Assembly: GCF_020567425.1 (NCBI RefSeq) | Contig: NZ_JAJCVJ010000001.1 | Location: forward strand, 62,001 to 126,000 | Length of the DNA: 64,000 bases | Source: Salinirubrum litoreum | GTDB taxonomy: Archaea > Halobacteriota > Halobacteria > Halobacteriales > Haloferacaceae | Direction of reading: 5' to 3' | Shown: positions 25,671 to 33,359 of the stretch, in pieces | Position numbering within the stretch: the first letter of the stretch is position 1 | How the letters are laid out: every line of letters begins with the position of its first letter | Position numbers and translations under genes: made by a program | Notes under the pieces: model-generated | What the model saw: only the letters and a program-made list of their open reading frames with translations | Told to the model about the DNA's origin: nothing | Database searches by the model: none

Positions 25671-26069
25671 ATGCGACGACGCGCCCTCCTCACCGCACTC
25701 ACTGCCGGTGTCGCGGGACTCGGTGGCTGTCTCGGGCCGGCACAGACGGCCTCCGGTCCGCGCCGTGCGCCCGACGCCCCGGCCAGCGCACCCCGCGAAT
25801 CCGACCCCGGTCCGGTGCTCGTGATCTCCGACTTCCGGACCGAAGCCGACGACGGCGGCGGTGTCCGGGCGGTTGTGGTCGTCTCGAACCGGGCGGAGTC
25901 GGCGCGGACGACGACGGTCACGGGAACCCTGCGGTTCGACGGCGAGGAGTACGTTCGGACTGCCGAGCGGACGGTGCCGGCCGGCGGCACCTCGCAGGTC
26001 GTGTTCACCTACGACGTGCCCTACGAGGCGTTCCAGCGAAACGGCGCGTTCGTGCCGAGTCTCGACTGA
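25671..26069 (+). CDS. Secreted lipoprotein of unknown function, between xpb and bax1
   Basis: 132 residues. The N terminus MRRRALLTALTAGVAGLGGC is a twin-arginine-like signal followed by a lipobox (LGGC), so the mature protein is a lipid-anchored extracellular domain. After a Pro/Ala-rich linker (about 25-48) a small beta domain (48-132) contains VLVISDFRTE, VVVVSNRAE and TGTLRFDGEEYVRTAE, an Ig-like/FxLYD-like fold. It reads opposite to both DNA-repair genes around it and has no evident link to them. Confidence 0.78.
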   Translation: MRRRALLTALTAGVAGLGGCLGPAQTASGPRRAPDAPASAPRESDPGPVLVISDFRTEADDGGGVRAVVVVSNRAESARTTTVTGTLRFDGEEYVRTAERTVPAGGTSQVVFTYDVPYEAFQRNGAFVPSLD

Positions 26070-26120
26070 ATCGGCTCCGCTCGGCGCTCCGTCACGCCGA
26101 CGCGCGGTCGGCGTCTGCGG

Positions 26121-27506
26121 TCAGCGTCTGCGGTCGGCGACACGTTCCTCTGCGGTCTCGCTGCTGACGACTTCGTAGAGAATCGCGGTCCCGCCGTCGG
26201 CTTTCGGCCGGAGCACACGCCCGAGGCGCTGGGTGAACTCGCGTTCGCTCCCACTGCCGGAGAGCAGAATCGCCACGTTCGCGTCCGGCACGTCGACGCC
26301 CTCGTCCAAGACGTTCGCGGCCACGACCCTGCTGTAGTCGCCCTCGCGGAACCGTCGCAGGAGCTCCCGTCGCTCGGGTGCGCTCGTCTCGGCGGTGATC
26401 GCCGGGAGGAGGAAGCGTTCGGAGAGTCGATAGACCAGATCGGTGTGGGCGGTGAAGACGATCACGCGGTCCTCGCGGTGGCGGTCCAGCAGACGCCGGC
26501 AGGCCCGGACCTTCCCCTCGGAGTTCATCATGATCTCGCGGGCGTCCTGCTTGGCCAGCAGTGCCTCCCGCGCCTCGGGGTCGGTCCCGGAGCGCTTCAC
26601 GAGTTCCTGATAGTCGCTCCCGGACCGGAAGGTGATGTTCGACCGCTTCAGGTAGTCCACGAAGACGCCCTGTCGCGCCTCGTAGCGCTCGCGTTCTGCC
26701 GGGGTGAGTTCGACCTCGACGCGGCGAATCTCGTAGTCCGCGAGGTGTTCGCCGGCCAGATCGTCCGGCGTGAGGCTGACGAGTCGGTCGCCGACCAGAT
26801 CGGCGACGATCTCGTGTGCGCCGTCCGGGCGCTCGAAGGTCGCGGTCAGACCGAGGCGGCCCGGCGCGACCAGCAGGCGGGCGATGTCCCGGTAGCCCTC
26901 GCCGCCGAGGTGGTGGACCTCGTCGAAGACCACGAGGCCGAAGTCGCCGCCCACGTCGTCGGCCCGGAGGTACGCCGAGTCGTAGGTCGCCACGGTGAGC
27001 TGCTCCTGACGTTGGTCGCCACCCCCGAACTGCCCGACCGGGACGTCGAACTCGGTTCGGAGTTCGCGCCGCCACTGCTCCAGCAGGTCGACGGTCGGGA
27101 CGACCACGAGCGTCGGCACCGACAGCGCGGCCATCGCGGCGACCGCGATCACGGTCTTCCCGCTCCCGGTCGGCAGTTCGAGGACGCCGCGCTCGCCCGC
27201 CTCGTGCCACCTGTCGAGGGCGTCCCGCTGGTACTCGCGGAGGTCGTAGTCGGTCGAGAGCGCGAGGTCGGGATCGGTGATCCGGGGCCGGACGCGGTCG
27301 TCGACCGAGACGCCAGCGTCGTCGAGGGTTTGCCGAATCGCGGCGTAGCGGTGGGCCGGCGCGCGAGCGACACCGCTCCGTGGGTCGGACTCGACGCCGG
27401 GGAGCGGCGGGAGGCCGGTCGTCTCGGCGGTGTCCGGCGTCGCGGAGTCGGCGTCTGTCTGCTCGACGCGGAGAGTCCCGTCCTCGAAACTGAGCCGGAT
27501 CGTCAC
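26121..27506 (-). CDS. xpb: XPB-family DNA helicase
   Basis: 461 residues. The damage-recognition-like N terminus (1-85) precedes helicase motifs: REYQRDALDRW, Walker A ELPTGSGKTVIAV, motif II VFDEVHHLGG, motif III LGLTATFERPDG, then motif V-VI region NVLDEGVDVPDAN and RLGRVLRPK. Archaeal XPB unwinds DNA around lesions and acts with the Bax1 nuclease encoded downstream. The GTG start at 27506 lies 26-32 bases after GATTTAT on the minus strand (plus 27532-27538), so the transcript is probably leaderless. The next 364 bases upstream hold no coding sequence. Confidence 0.92.
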   Translation of the reverse strand: MTIRLSFEDGTLRVEQTDADSATPDTAETTGLPPLPGVESDPRSGVARAPAHRYAAIRQTLDDAGVSVDDRVRPRITDPDLALSTDYDLREYQRDALDRWHEAGERGVLELPTGSGKTVIAVAAMAALSVPTLVVVPTVDLLEQWRRELRTEFDVPVGQFGGGDQRQEQLTVATYDSAYLRADDVGGDFGLVVFDEVHHLGGEGYRDIARLLVAPGRLGLTATFERPDGAHEIVADLVGDRLVSLTPDDLAGEHLADYEIRRVEVELTPAERERYEARQGVFVDYLKRSNITFRSGSDYQELVKRSGTDPEAREALLAKQDAREIMMNSEGKVRACRRLLDRHREDRVIVFTAHTDLVYRLSERFLLPAITAETSAPERRELLRRFREGDYSRVVAANVLDEGVDVPDANVAILLSGSGSEREFTQRLGRVLRPKADGGTAILYEVVSSETAEERVADRRR

Positions 27507-27870
27507 TGGTCGACGTTGGTCGGTCCGCCGGATAAATCGCTCTACTCGGGTGGATCGGGGTTCGGCGTGGATTCGGTCGAACCAGGTGCAGACGACCGAG
27601 TCGACCCGACCGGAGACGACGAGCGGTGAAAGCCGCCGGCGCGTCGTCTGCGTGGTCGGAACCCCGCTGTCGCGGTGCTCCCCACACCTCCCCGACTGCT
27701 GGCGCTTCGGACAGCGAGCAGGGTCTCGCTGTCGGTCGCCAGCAGATCGCGTCCTGTCGGGTTCCGGACTGTCGTCGGAGAGTACGGGATTGCGGTCGTC
27801 GTGTGCGGTCCGGTAGTCACCGTGCTCGGCGGGTCAGTAGTTGTCGCGGGCCGAGTACGTCCGGGAGAAG
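27507..27870. other. Non-coding stretch between xpb and tRNA-Leu, with a strong hairpin
   Basis: This stretch holds the xpb TATA box near 27532-27538 and a 50-base hairpin at 27696-27745. No reading frame has a good start and family-like sequence; frames that look open run into the tRNA. It may contain the 3' trailer of the tRNA-Leu transcript, which is read in this direction. Confidence 0.6.
27696..27745. ncRNA. 50-base two-tier hairpin, possible structured RNA
   Basis: CTGCTGGCG (27696-27704) pairs with CGCCAGCAG (27737-27745), and inside it GACAGCGAG (27710-27718) pairs with CTCGCTGTC (27725-27733), 18 perfect pairs in all, with a six-base loop and a 5/3 internal loop. On the minus strand it lies 126 bases after tRNA-Leu. 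No H/ACA or terminator features are visible. It could be part of the tRNA transcript, an independent small RNA, or a DNA cruciform. Confidence 0.4.
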
Positions 27871-27954
27871 TGCAAGGGGAGGGATTTGAACCCACGGACC
27901 TCTACAGGAGCGGATCTTGAGTCCGCCGCCGTTTCCTAGCTTGGCTACCCTTGC
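27871..27954 (-). tRNA. tRNA-Leu(CAA)
   Basis: An 84-base class II tRNA on the minus strand. Acceptor GCAAGGG (27954-27948) pairs with CCCTTGC (27878-27872), discriminator A at 27871. The anticodon stem GCGGA/TCCGC encloses CTCAAGA with anticodon CAA (plus-strand 27917-27919). The long variable arm (TCCTGTAGAGGT region) and T loop TTCAAAT are normal. No intron; CCA not encoded. Confidence 0.96.
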
Positions 27955-28081
27955 GCAGTAGCAACCTGTGCCGGCCGGGCGTTAAAGGGTTCCGAAACCT
28001 GCCACGCGACGGTCTCGTTTTCGACCGACGCCACACGCCGACGCCGATGGACTCAACACCGCCGGGGCTGTGAACCGTATC

Positions 28082-28561
28082 ATGGACGACCACACCCACG
28101 ATCCGAGCGTCGCCCCGCCGCTCGGCAACCCCACCGGGTGGCGCGAGGACCGGCGGTGGGAACACGCCACGCTCCGCCGGGCGACGGAACACGGCGTCCG
28201 CCTGTTCAACAGCGGGGCCTACCACGCCTCCCACGACTGCTTCGAGGACGAGTGGTACAACTACGGCCGGGGGAGCGTCGAGAGCATGTTCCTCCACGGG
28301 ATGGTGCAGGTCGCCGCCGGCGCGTACAAACACTTCGACTTCGAGGACGACGGCGGGATGCGCTCGCTGTTCCGGACCGCGCTCCAGTACTTCGGCGGCG
28401 TCCCGGACGACTTCTACGGCGTGGACCTCGCCGACGTGCGGGCGACGATGCGGGCCGCACTCGACGACCCGACCGCGCTCCACGGCTGGCGAATCTCGCT
28501 GGACGACCACCGGCCGAGCGCCTACGACGCGGACTACGAGTACGCCGAGTCGCTGGAGTGA
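28082..28561 (+). CDS. DUF309 family protein
   Basis: 159 residues, all-helical. It shows the DUF309 pattern: [40 protein letters not shown] and [15 protein letters not shown], where the repeated H-x-x-x-E and G residues are conserved. The fold is a small helical bundle of unknown role. I start at MDDHTHD (28082) rather than four codons earlier; the choice is uncertain. It is upstream of, and in line with, an M14-type hydrolase gene that has its own promoter. Confidence 0.85.
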   Translation: MDDHTHDPSVAPPLGNPTGWREDRRWEHATLRRATEHGVRLFNSGAYHASHDCFEDEWYNYGRGSVESMFLHGMVQVAAGAYKHFDFEDDGGMRSLFRTALQYFGGVPDDFYGVDLADVRATMRAALDDPTALHGWRISLDDHRPSAYDADYEYAESLE

Positions 28562-28697
28562 CGCGGTCGGCCGGCGAGGGGACCAGAACGAATCGACGGC
28601 GGGGCCTCTCGGACCGCTCGACGCGTCCGGCCGAACGGTGGGGCGGCCGAAACCGAATCCGCATACCATTTGAGCCTCGGCGCGTTCTATCGGGTAG

Positions 28698-29501
28698 ATG
28701 AGGATACACCAACTCGGGGAGGGGACCCCGGAGGTGGCCGTGGTCGCGGCGATCCACGGCGACGAGCCGTGTGGCGTCCGTGCCGTCGAGCGATTGCTCG
28801 CGGAAGCACCCGACGTCGACCGCCCGGTCAAACTGATCGTCGCCAACGAGGAGGCGCTGGACGCCGGTGAGCGCTACCTCGAAGAGGACCTGAACCGCGC
28901 GTTTCCGGGTGCGCCGGACGCGAAGACCCACGAGGCGCGACTGGCCTACGCGCTCGCCGGCGAGATCAGGGACTGTACGACGCTCTCGCTCCACTCCACG
29001 CAGTCCTACGGCGACCCCTTCGCCCTCGTCGACACGGTCGACGCGGTCACGCGGTCCATCTGTCCACGCCTCCCGATCGACGAGGTGGTCGAGACCGCCG
29101 GCTTCACCGAGGGGCGACTGATCGCCTACCCGCACGTCGTGGAAGTCGAGTGTGGCTTCCAGGGGACCGATCAGGCCGCCGAGAACGCCTACTGGCTCGT
29201 GAAGGCGTTTCTCTCGGCGACCGGCGCGCTCGCGGCACCGATGGCCGACGACCCGGTGCAGGACGGCGGCGCACGCGAGGTGACGGTGTTCCGACTCACC
29301 GAACCGATTCCGAAGGATCCGGCCGAGGAGTACGAGGTGTTCGTGACGAACTTCGAGGAGGTCGCGGCCGGCGAACGGTTCGCGGCCGCAGACGGCGAGC
29401 CACTGTACGCCGAGTCGCCCTTCTACCCGATTCTCATGTCGCCGTACGGCTACGAGGACGTGTTCGGCTACGCCGGTGAGCGCGTCGGCCTGCTGGAGTG
29501 A
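28698..29501 (+). CDS. Succinylglutamate desuccinylase/aspartoacylase-family (M14-like) zinc hydrolase
   Basis: 267 residues. Zinc ligands are in VAAIHGDEPCGVRAVE (His20 and Glu23 by position) and in LSLHSTQSYG; the catalytic Glu is in VVEVECGFQG. The pattern matches AstE/aspartoacylase, enzymes that cleave an acyl group from an N-acyl amino acid. The N-terminal half is the peptidase fold, the C-terminal half (about 190-267) the small beta domain. Substrate unknown. ATG at 28698 follows a TATA-like ATTTGAG by about 25-30 bases. Confidence 0.85.
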   Translation: MRIHQLGEGTPEVAVVAAIHGDEPCGVRAVERLLAEAPDVDRPVKLIVANEEALDAGERYLEEDLNRAFPGAPDAKTHEARLAYALAGEIRDCTTLSLHSTQSYGDPFALVDTVDAVTRSICPRLPIDEVVETAGFTEGRLIAYPHVVEVECGFQGTDQAAENAYWLVKAFLSATGALAAPMADDPVQDGGAREVTVFRLTEPIPKDPAEEYEVFVTNFEEVAAGERFAAADGEPLYAESPFYPILMSPYGYEDVFGYAGERVGLLE

Positions 29502-29550
29502 TAGCGGACGATTCCTCGCTGGGACGACAGAGAGGGCTCCCAGCGAGTGA

Positions 29551-30150
29551 CTACTGGCGGTCGGCCGATTCGTACTCGGAGTACTCGCTCGGGTAGCCGA
29601 GTGCACGCCCGACCGGTGCGAGCAGTCGGACGCCGAACTGCTGGACCCACAGCGGGAGGAGCGCGAGCCACAGCAGGTCGTCGAACCGGTCGAGCACGAC
29701 CGCCAGTCGCAGGGGGTTCAGTGGCATCCCGCTCGGCGTACTGTGTCCGTCTTCGGCGAGACCGTAGGTGACGCGCATGAACGTCTCGGTCCGGAGCGCG
29801 GGACGCACCTCGCCGGTGAGGTGGAGTGCCTCGGTACCGGCGTTCCAGAAGCGATGAGGGACACCCTTCGGGATGGTGATCGACTCACCCGGACCGAGCG
29901 CGTAGCGTTCGAACCGACGTCCGCCGTCGGCGGTCGGGTCGCGGATTCGAACGCCGAGTCGTCCGGCGACGACTTCGAGGTCCTCGTCCTGTGCGGGGTG
30001 GACGTGGAGCATCGGACCGTGGGAGTTCGGCGGTGCGTCGAGCCACATCTCGAACCGGGTGCGCGCCCCGTTGGTCTCCTCGGCGGTCTCGACGAACCGG
30101 ATGCGCTTTCCGGCCGGCGCGCAGGTCACGGTCCGGTCGTCGCTCGGCAT
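29551..30150 (-). CDS. Cupin-domain protein with C-terminal membrane segment
   Basis: 199 residues. The cupin (about 10-125) has motif 1 PMLHVHPAQDEDLEVVAGRL and motif 2 GPGESITIPKGVPHRFWN, with the His/Glu metal ligands. A hydrophobic segment LLWLALLPLWVQQFGVRLL (about 155-173) could anchor it to the membrane. The start is uncertain: the ATG at 30150 begins a natural cupin N terminus, while a GTG at 30207 overlaps the UPF0179 stop (GTGA) and would add 19 residues. Either way it follows the UPF0179 gene in one operon. Confidence 0.82.
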   Translation of the reverse strand: MPSDDRTVTCAPAGKRIRFVETAEETNGARTRFEMWLDAPPNSHGPMLHVHPAQDEDLEVVAGRLGVRIRDPTADGGRRFERYALGPGESITIPKGVPHRFWNAGTEALHLTGEVRPALRTETFMRVTYGLAEDGHSTPSGMPLNPLRLAVVLDRFDDLLWLALLPLWVQQFGVRLLAPVGRALGYPSEYSEYESADRQ

Positions 30151-30203
30151 CGTCGCGTCGGTCTCACTCCCCGGCGGGGCACCGTCGTCGGTCGCCACCG
30201 GGA

Positions 30204-30653
30204 TCACTCCTCTGCCGGCGCGAACTCCACCAGCGTCAGGTCGCGGTCGAGGAAACAGTAGTCGTGCGGCGGGTCGCCGAGCACCTCGCTGATCCGGTAC
30301 TCCGTGTCGAAGTCCGCGCCGTCGGGGACGCAGTACTCGTGGCTCGGACACTCGGTGTGCGGGCAGGGACCCTCCAGTCGGGCCTTGCTTCCGGCGTAGG
30401 CCCCCTTGCTGGCGACGTTCGCGGGGACCGGCACCGGTTCGACCTCCACCGCGCGGACGCCGGTGTCGTGGACCGCACACTCCAGCGTCTGGGCGTTGTC
30501 GCGGACGCTCGTCACCTCGTAGCGGACGCCTTCCGTGAGGTTGAGACACTGGTTCCGGTAGGGACAGCCCTCACAGGCGGGCGACTCACCGCCGTAGACG
30601 AACTCCCGGCCGCCCTCCGCGAGGCGGGAGCCGATGAGCGTGACTTTGGCCAT
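30204..30653 (-). CDS. UPF0179 protein
   Basis: 149 residues, the archaeal UPF0179 family. It begins MAKVTLIGSRLAEGGREFVY and has two Cys clusters: CEGCPYRNQC (27-36) and CPHTECPSHEYC (97-108), plus a later Cys in DYCFLDRDLTL, fit for a zinc or Fe-S site. Function unknown. A TATA-like GACTTTACACC at plus 30678-30688 is correctly spaced for a leaderless ATG at 30653. A cupin gene follows in the same operon. Confidence 0.9.
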   Translation of the reverse strand: MAKVTLIGSRLAEGGREFVYGGESPACEGCPYRNQCLNLTEGVRYEVTSVRDNAQTLECAVHDTGVRAVEVEPVPVPANVASKGAYAGSKARLEGPCPHTECPSHEYCVPDGADFDTEYRISEVLGDPPHDYCFLDRDLTLVEFAPAEE

Positions 30654-30844
30654 GGTCGGTGTAGGCGTGACGTGGTGTAAAGTCTCCCGGACTGCTCTGT
30701 GAGGGTCTCGTCCGCTGCCCGGGTGGGTGGGTCGGTCGGCGGCGGCGTGTGACCTGCGTCCGAGCGTCGTCGCTTCGGGAAGCCGTCACCGGAATTATGC
30801 CGGACACCCACGAACTCAAGAGGCTCCGGCGTCACCGGGCGGGT

Positions 30845-32389
30845 ATGAGCAGTGATCTCGCCGGAGACGTCGCCGACGTGTTGGCGGTCGACGCCGACGA
30901 GTTCTCCTCGCAGGCCGAGGAGGACGCCGAGGTGGTGAAAGCCGCCCTCAGGGAGGGTACCTTCGACAACCACCAGTCGATCATCGGACTCGAGTACGAG
31001 TTCTACGCGGTCGCACAGGGGCGGTGGACCGCCGGCGAGGACGACGGCGAGAACGGGCAACTCCGACGAGTGCCCCGCCGCCTCCTGGAGTACGTCGGGT
31101 TCGAGAAGGAACTCGGCCTCCACAACGCCGAGATGTGTACCAACCCGCAACCCCTGAACCCCCACGGCATCCGGGCGCAGGTCGCCGAGGTCCGGGCACG
31201 CCTCTCAGCGGCACAGGACGTGATGAACGCCGAGGGGATGCGCCTCGTCAGCGACGCGATGTGGACCGTCCCGCCGACCGGCGAGTCCGCTCGCCAGTAC
31301 CTCTGTGACAGCGTGGAGAGCGACGGGGTGCGACTGGCGACGAACATGTCGAACGCGGTGCGCTACCACGCGATGGCGAACGGCCCGGAGAGCCCCGACA
31401 GCATGGGACTCGACGCACCGAACGTCACGCTGGACGCCGGGACGGTGATGCCCGAGAGTCTCATCACCTCGATCCAGCCACACTACCAGGTGCCCCACGC
31501 CGCAGACCTCCCGGACTACTTCAACTACGCCGTCCGGATCGCCGGTCCACTCCTCGCGCTCGGTGTCAACTCGCCGTTCTTCCCGCCGGACCTGTACGAC
31601 GAGGGCGTCACGGCCGAGCAGATTCTCGCGGACGCCTACGACGAACACCGGATCGGCGTCTTCGAGTCGGTGCTGAACCGCGACGACGCCGAGAAGGTGC
31701 GCTTCCCGCACGACCTGGAGACGGTCGAACAGGCGGTCGACCGCATCGCACAGGACGCGACGACGGTGCCGATGCCCGTCACCGACAGCGGGGAACGGTT
31801 CGACTCCCGGTTCGCCACGTTCCGTCTCAAACACGGCACCTACTGGCGCTGGGTACGCCCGGTGTTCGACGGGGCCAGCGAGGCGGCCGCGAACGCGCGC
31901 ATCGAGTTCAGACCGATCCCCGGTCAGCCGACCGTCACGGACTCGGTGTCGTTTCAGGCGGCCTTCGCCGGCCTGATGGAGAGTCTCCCCCGCCGCGAGC
32001 ACCCGGTCGCCGGTCTCGACTGGGAGACGGCCCGGGACAACTTCTACCGGGCGGCAGACGCCGGCTTCTCGGCGGACCAGCAGTGGATCACGAACGACGG
32101 GAAGGAGACGACAGACACAGCCGAGTTGTACGAGGACCTACTCGCACACGCCGCAGACGGTCTGGAGTCGCGGGGCTGTACGACCGAGGAGGCCGAGGCG
32201 TATCTGGCTCCCCTGACCGCCCGCGTCGAGTCCGGGCGGACACCGGCCCAGTGGAAGCGCGAGGAGGTCGAACGCCGACTGGATCGCGGTGACGACTTCG
32301 AGACTGCGGTCTACGGGATGCAGCGACGCTACATCGAACAACAGACCGAGACGCTGATCGACGGGTCCTTCGCCGACTGGGAGTTGTGA
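30845..32389 (+). CDS. Glutamate-cysteine ligase (GCS2)-superfamily carboxylate-amine ligase
   Basis: 514 residues. The segment SIIGLEYEFYAVAQGRW matches the Glu-rich metal/ATP site of the GCS2 fold, followed by FEKELGLHNAEMCTNPQPL and later ANARIEFRPIPGQPTVTDSV, the usual second metal-site strand. Such enzymes join an amino acid or amine to glutamate gamma-carboxyl using ATP. Haloarchaea make gamma-glutamylcysteine, but the known GshA is shorter, so this may be a paralogue with another substrate. I start at MSSDLAG (30845); an ATG 48 bases upstream is possible. A TATA-like AATTATG lies around 30792. Confidence 0.75.
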   Translation: MSSDLAGDVADVLAVDADEFSSQAEEDAEVVKAALREGTFDNHQSIIGLEYEFYAVAQGRWTAGEDDGENGQLRRVPRRLLEYVGFEKELGLHNAEMCTNPQPLNPHGIRAQVAEVRARLSAAQDVMNAEGMRLVSDAMWTVPPTGESARQYLCDSVESDGVRLATNMSNAVRYHAMANGPESPDSMGLDAPNVTLDAGTVMPESLITSIQPHYQVPHAADLPDYFNYAVRIAGPLLALGVNSPFFPPDLYDEGVTAEQILADAYDEHRIGVFESVLNRDDAEKVRFPHDLETVEQAVDRIAQDATTVPMPVTDSGERFDSRFATFRLKHGTYWRWVRPVFDGASEAAANARIEFRPIPGQPTVTDSVSFQAAFAGLMESLPRREHPVAGLDWETARDNFYRAADAGFSADQQWITNDGKETTDTAELYEDLLAHAADGLESRGCTTEEAEAYLAPLTARVESGRTPAQWKREEVERRLDRGDDFETAVYGMQRRYIEQQTETLIDGSFADWEL

Positions 32390-32495
32390 GGTCGGTCCCG
32401 CCCGAACACCCCGGCGCGGATCGAACGCGGGCGGACGACCCACGCCGAGGGCTCGAAGCGAGAGCAGAAAGCGAAGACGCCGTCGGATCGCCGTC

Positions 32496-33359
32496 TCAGT
32501 AGAACTCGCGCACGAGGTCCATCGCGTCCTCGGGTGCGCCGTCCGGAATCTCCGACATGTTCGTGTCGAGGCCGAACTGCTGGTCGTAGGAGACCGCGTC
32601 GTCGTTCCGGTAGATGACGCCCTGGTACTCCTTCGAGGAGTCCAGAATCTTCTGCTTCGCGGCGTCCTCGTCGGTCGGATCGTGGTCCTCCTCGGCCAGA
32701 TCCACGAGGTTGTCGCGGAAGTAGTCGTAGGTGTCCACGTCGTTGAACGTCACACACGGCGAGAAGACGTTCACGAAGCCGAACCCGTCGTGTTCGATGG
32801 CCTCCTGGACGATCTCGGCGTGCCGCATCGCGTCCGAGGAGAAGGACTGTGCGATGAACGACCCGCCCGAGGCGAGCGCCAGCGCGAGGGGGTTCACGGG
32901 CGGCTGTTTCGGTCCTTCGGGGGTCGTCGAGGTCTCGAAGTCCTCACGCGAGGTCGGCGAGGCTTGGCCCTTCGTCAGCCCGTAGATGCGGTTGTCCATG
33001 ACCACGTAGGTCATGTCGAGGTTCCGCCGCACCGCGTGGACGAAGTGGCCCGCGCCGATGGAGTAGCCGTCGCCGTCGCCGCCGGCGACCATCACTTCCA
33101 GATCGGGGTTCGCCATCTTCACGCCGGTCCCGACCGGGAGCGCCCGGCCGTGGACGCCGTGGAGCGCGTAGCTGTGCATGTACGTCCCGATCTTGCCGGA
33201 ACAGCCGATGCCGGCGACGACGAACGTGTTGTCCGGGTCGTTGCCCGTGTTCGCCAGCGCCTTCATCATCCCGTTCATCGTGCCGAAGTCCCCACATCCG
33301 GGGCACCACGTCGGCTGCTTGTCGGACTTGAAGTCCGTGAATCGAACCTGTGAGCTCAT
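32496..33359 (-). CDS. korB: 2-oxoacid:ferredoxin oxidoreductase, beta subunit
   Basis: 287 residues. The thiamine-diphosphate motif GGDGDGYSIGAGHFVHAVRRN runs to MDNRIYGLTKGQASPTS; Cys residues in WCPGCGDFG, GIGCSGKIG and FSPCVTF bind the 4Fe-4S cluster. The ATG overlaps the alpha-subunit stop (ATGA) with a GGAGG Shine-Dalgarno seven bases upstream. With the alpha subunit it decarboxylates a 2-oxoacid to its acyl-CoA and reduces ferredoxin; 2-oxoglutarate is more likely than pyruvate, judged by resemblance to haloarchaeal KorAB. Confidence 0.9.
   Translation of the reverse strand: MSSQVRFTDFKSDKQPTWCPGCGDFGTMNGMMKALANTGNDPDNTFVVAGIGCSGKIGTYMHSYALHGVHGRALPVGTGVKMANPDLEVMVAGGDGDGYSIGAGHFVHAVRRNLDMTYVVMDNRIYGLTKGQASPTSREDFETSTTPEGPKQPPVNPLALALASGGSFIAQSFSSDAMRHAEIVQEAIEHDGFGFVNVFSPCVTFNDVDTYDYFRDNLVDLAEEDHDPTDEDAAKQKILDSSKEYQGVIYRNDDAVSYDQQFGLDTNMSEIPDGAPEDAMDLVREFY

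Noticed and set aside
27696-27745. Hairpin as an H/ACA guide RNA or a Rho-independent-type terminator
   Set aside because: No ACA or similar box at the required distance after the stem on either strand and no T-run; kept only as an unassigned structure.
27675-27920. An 81-codon plus-strand ORF ending in tRNA-Leu
   Set aside because: It runs into the antisense of the tRNA, a well-known source of false genes (ending with GEGFEPTDLYRSGS).
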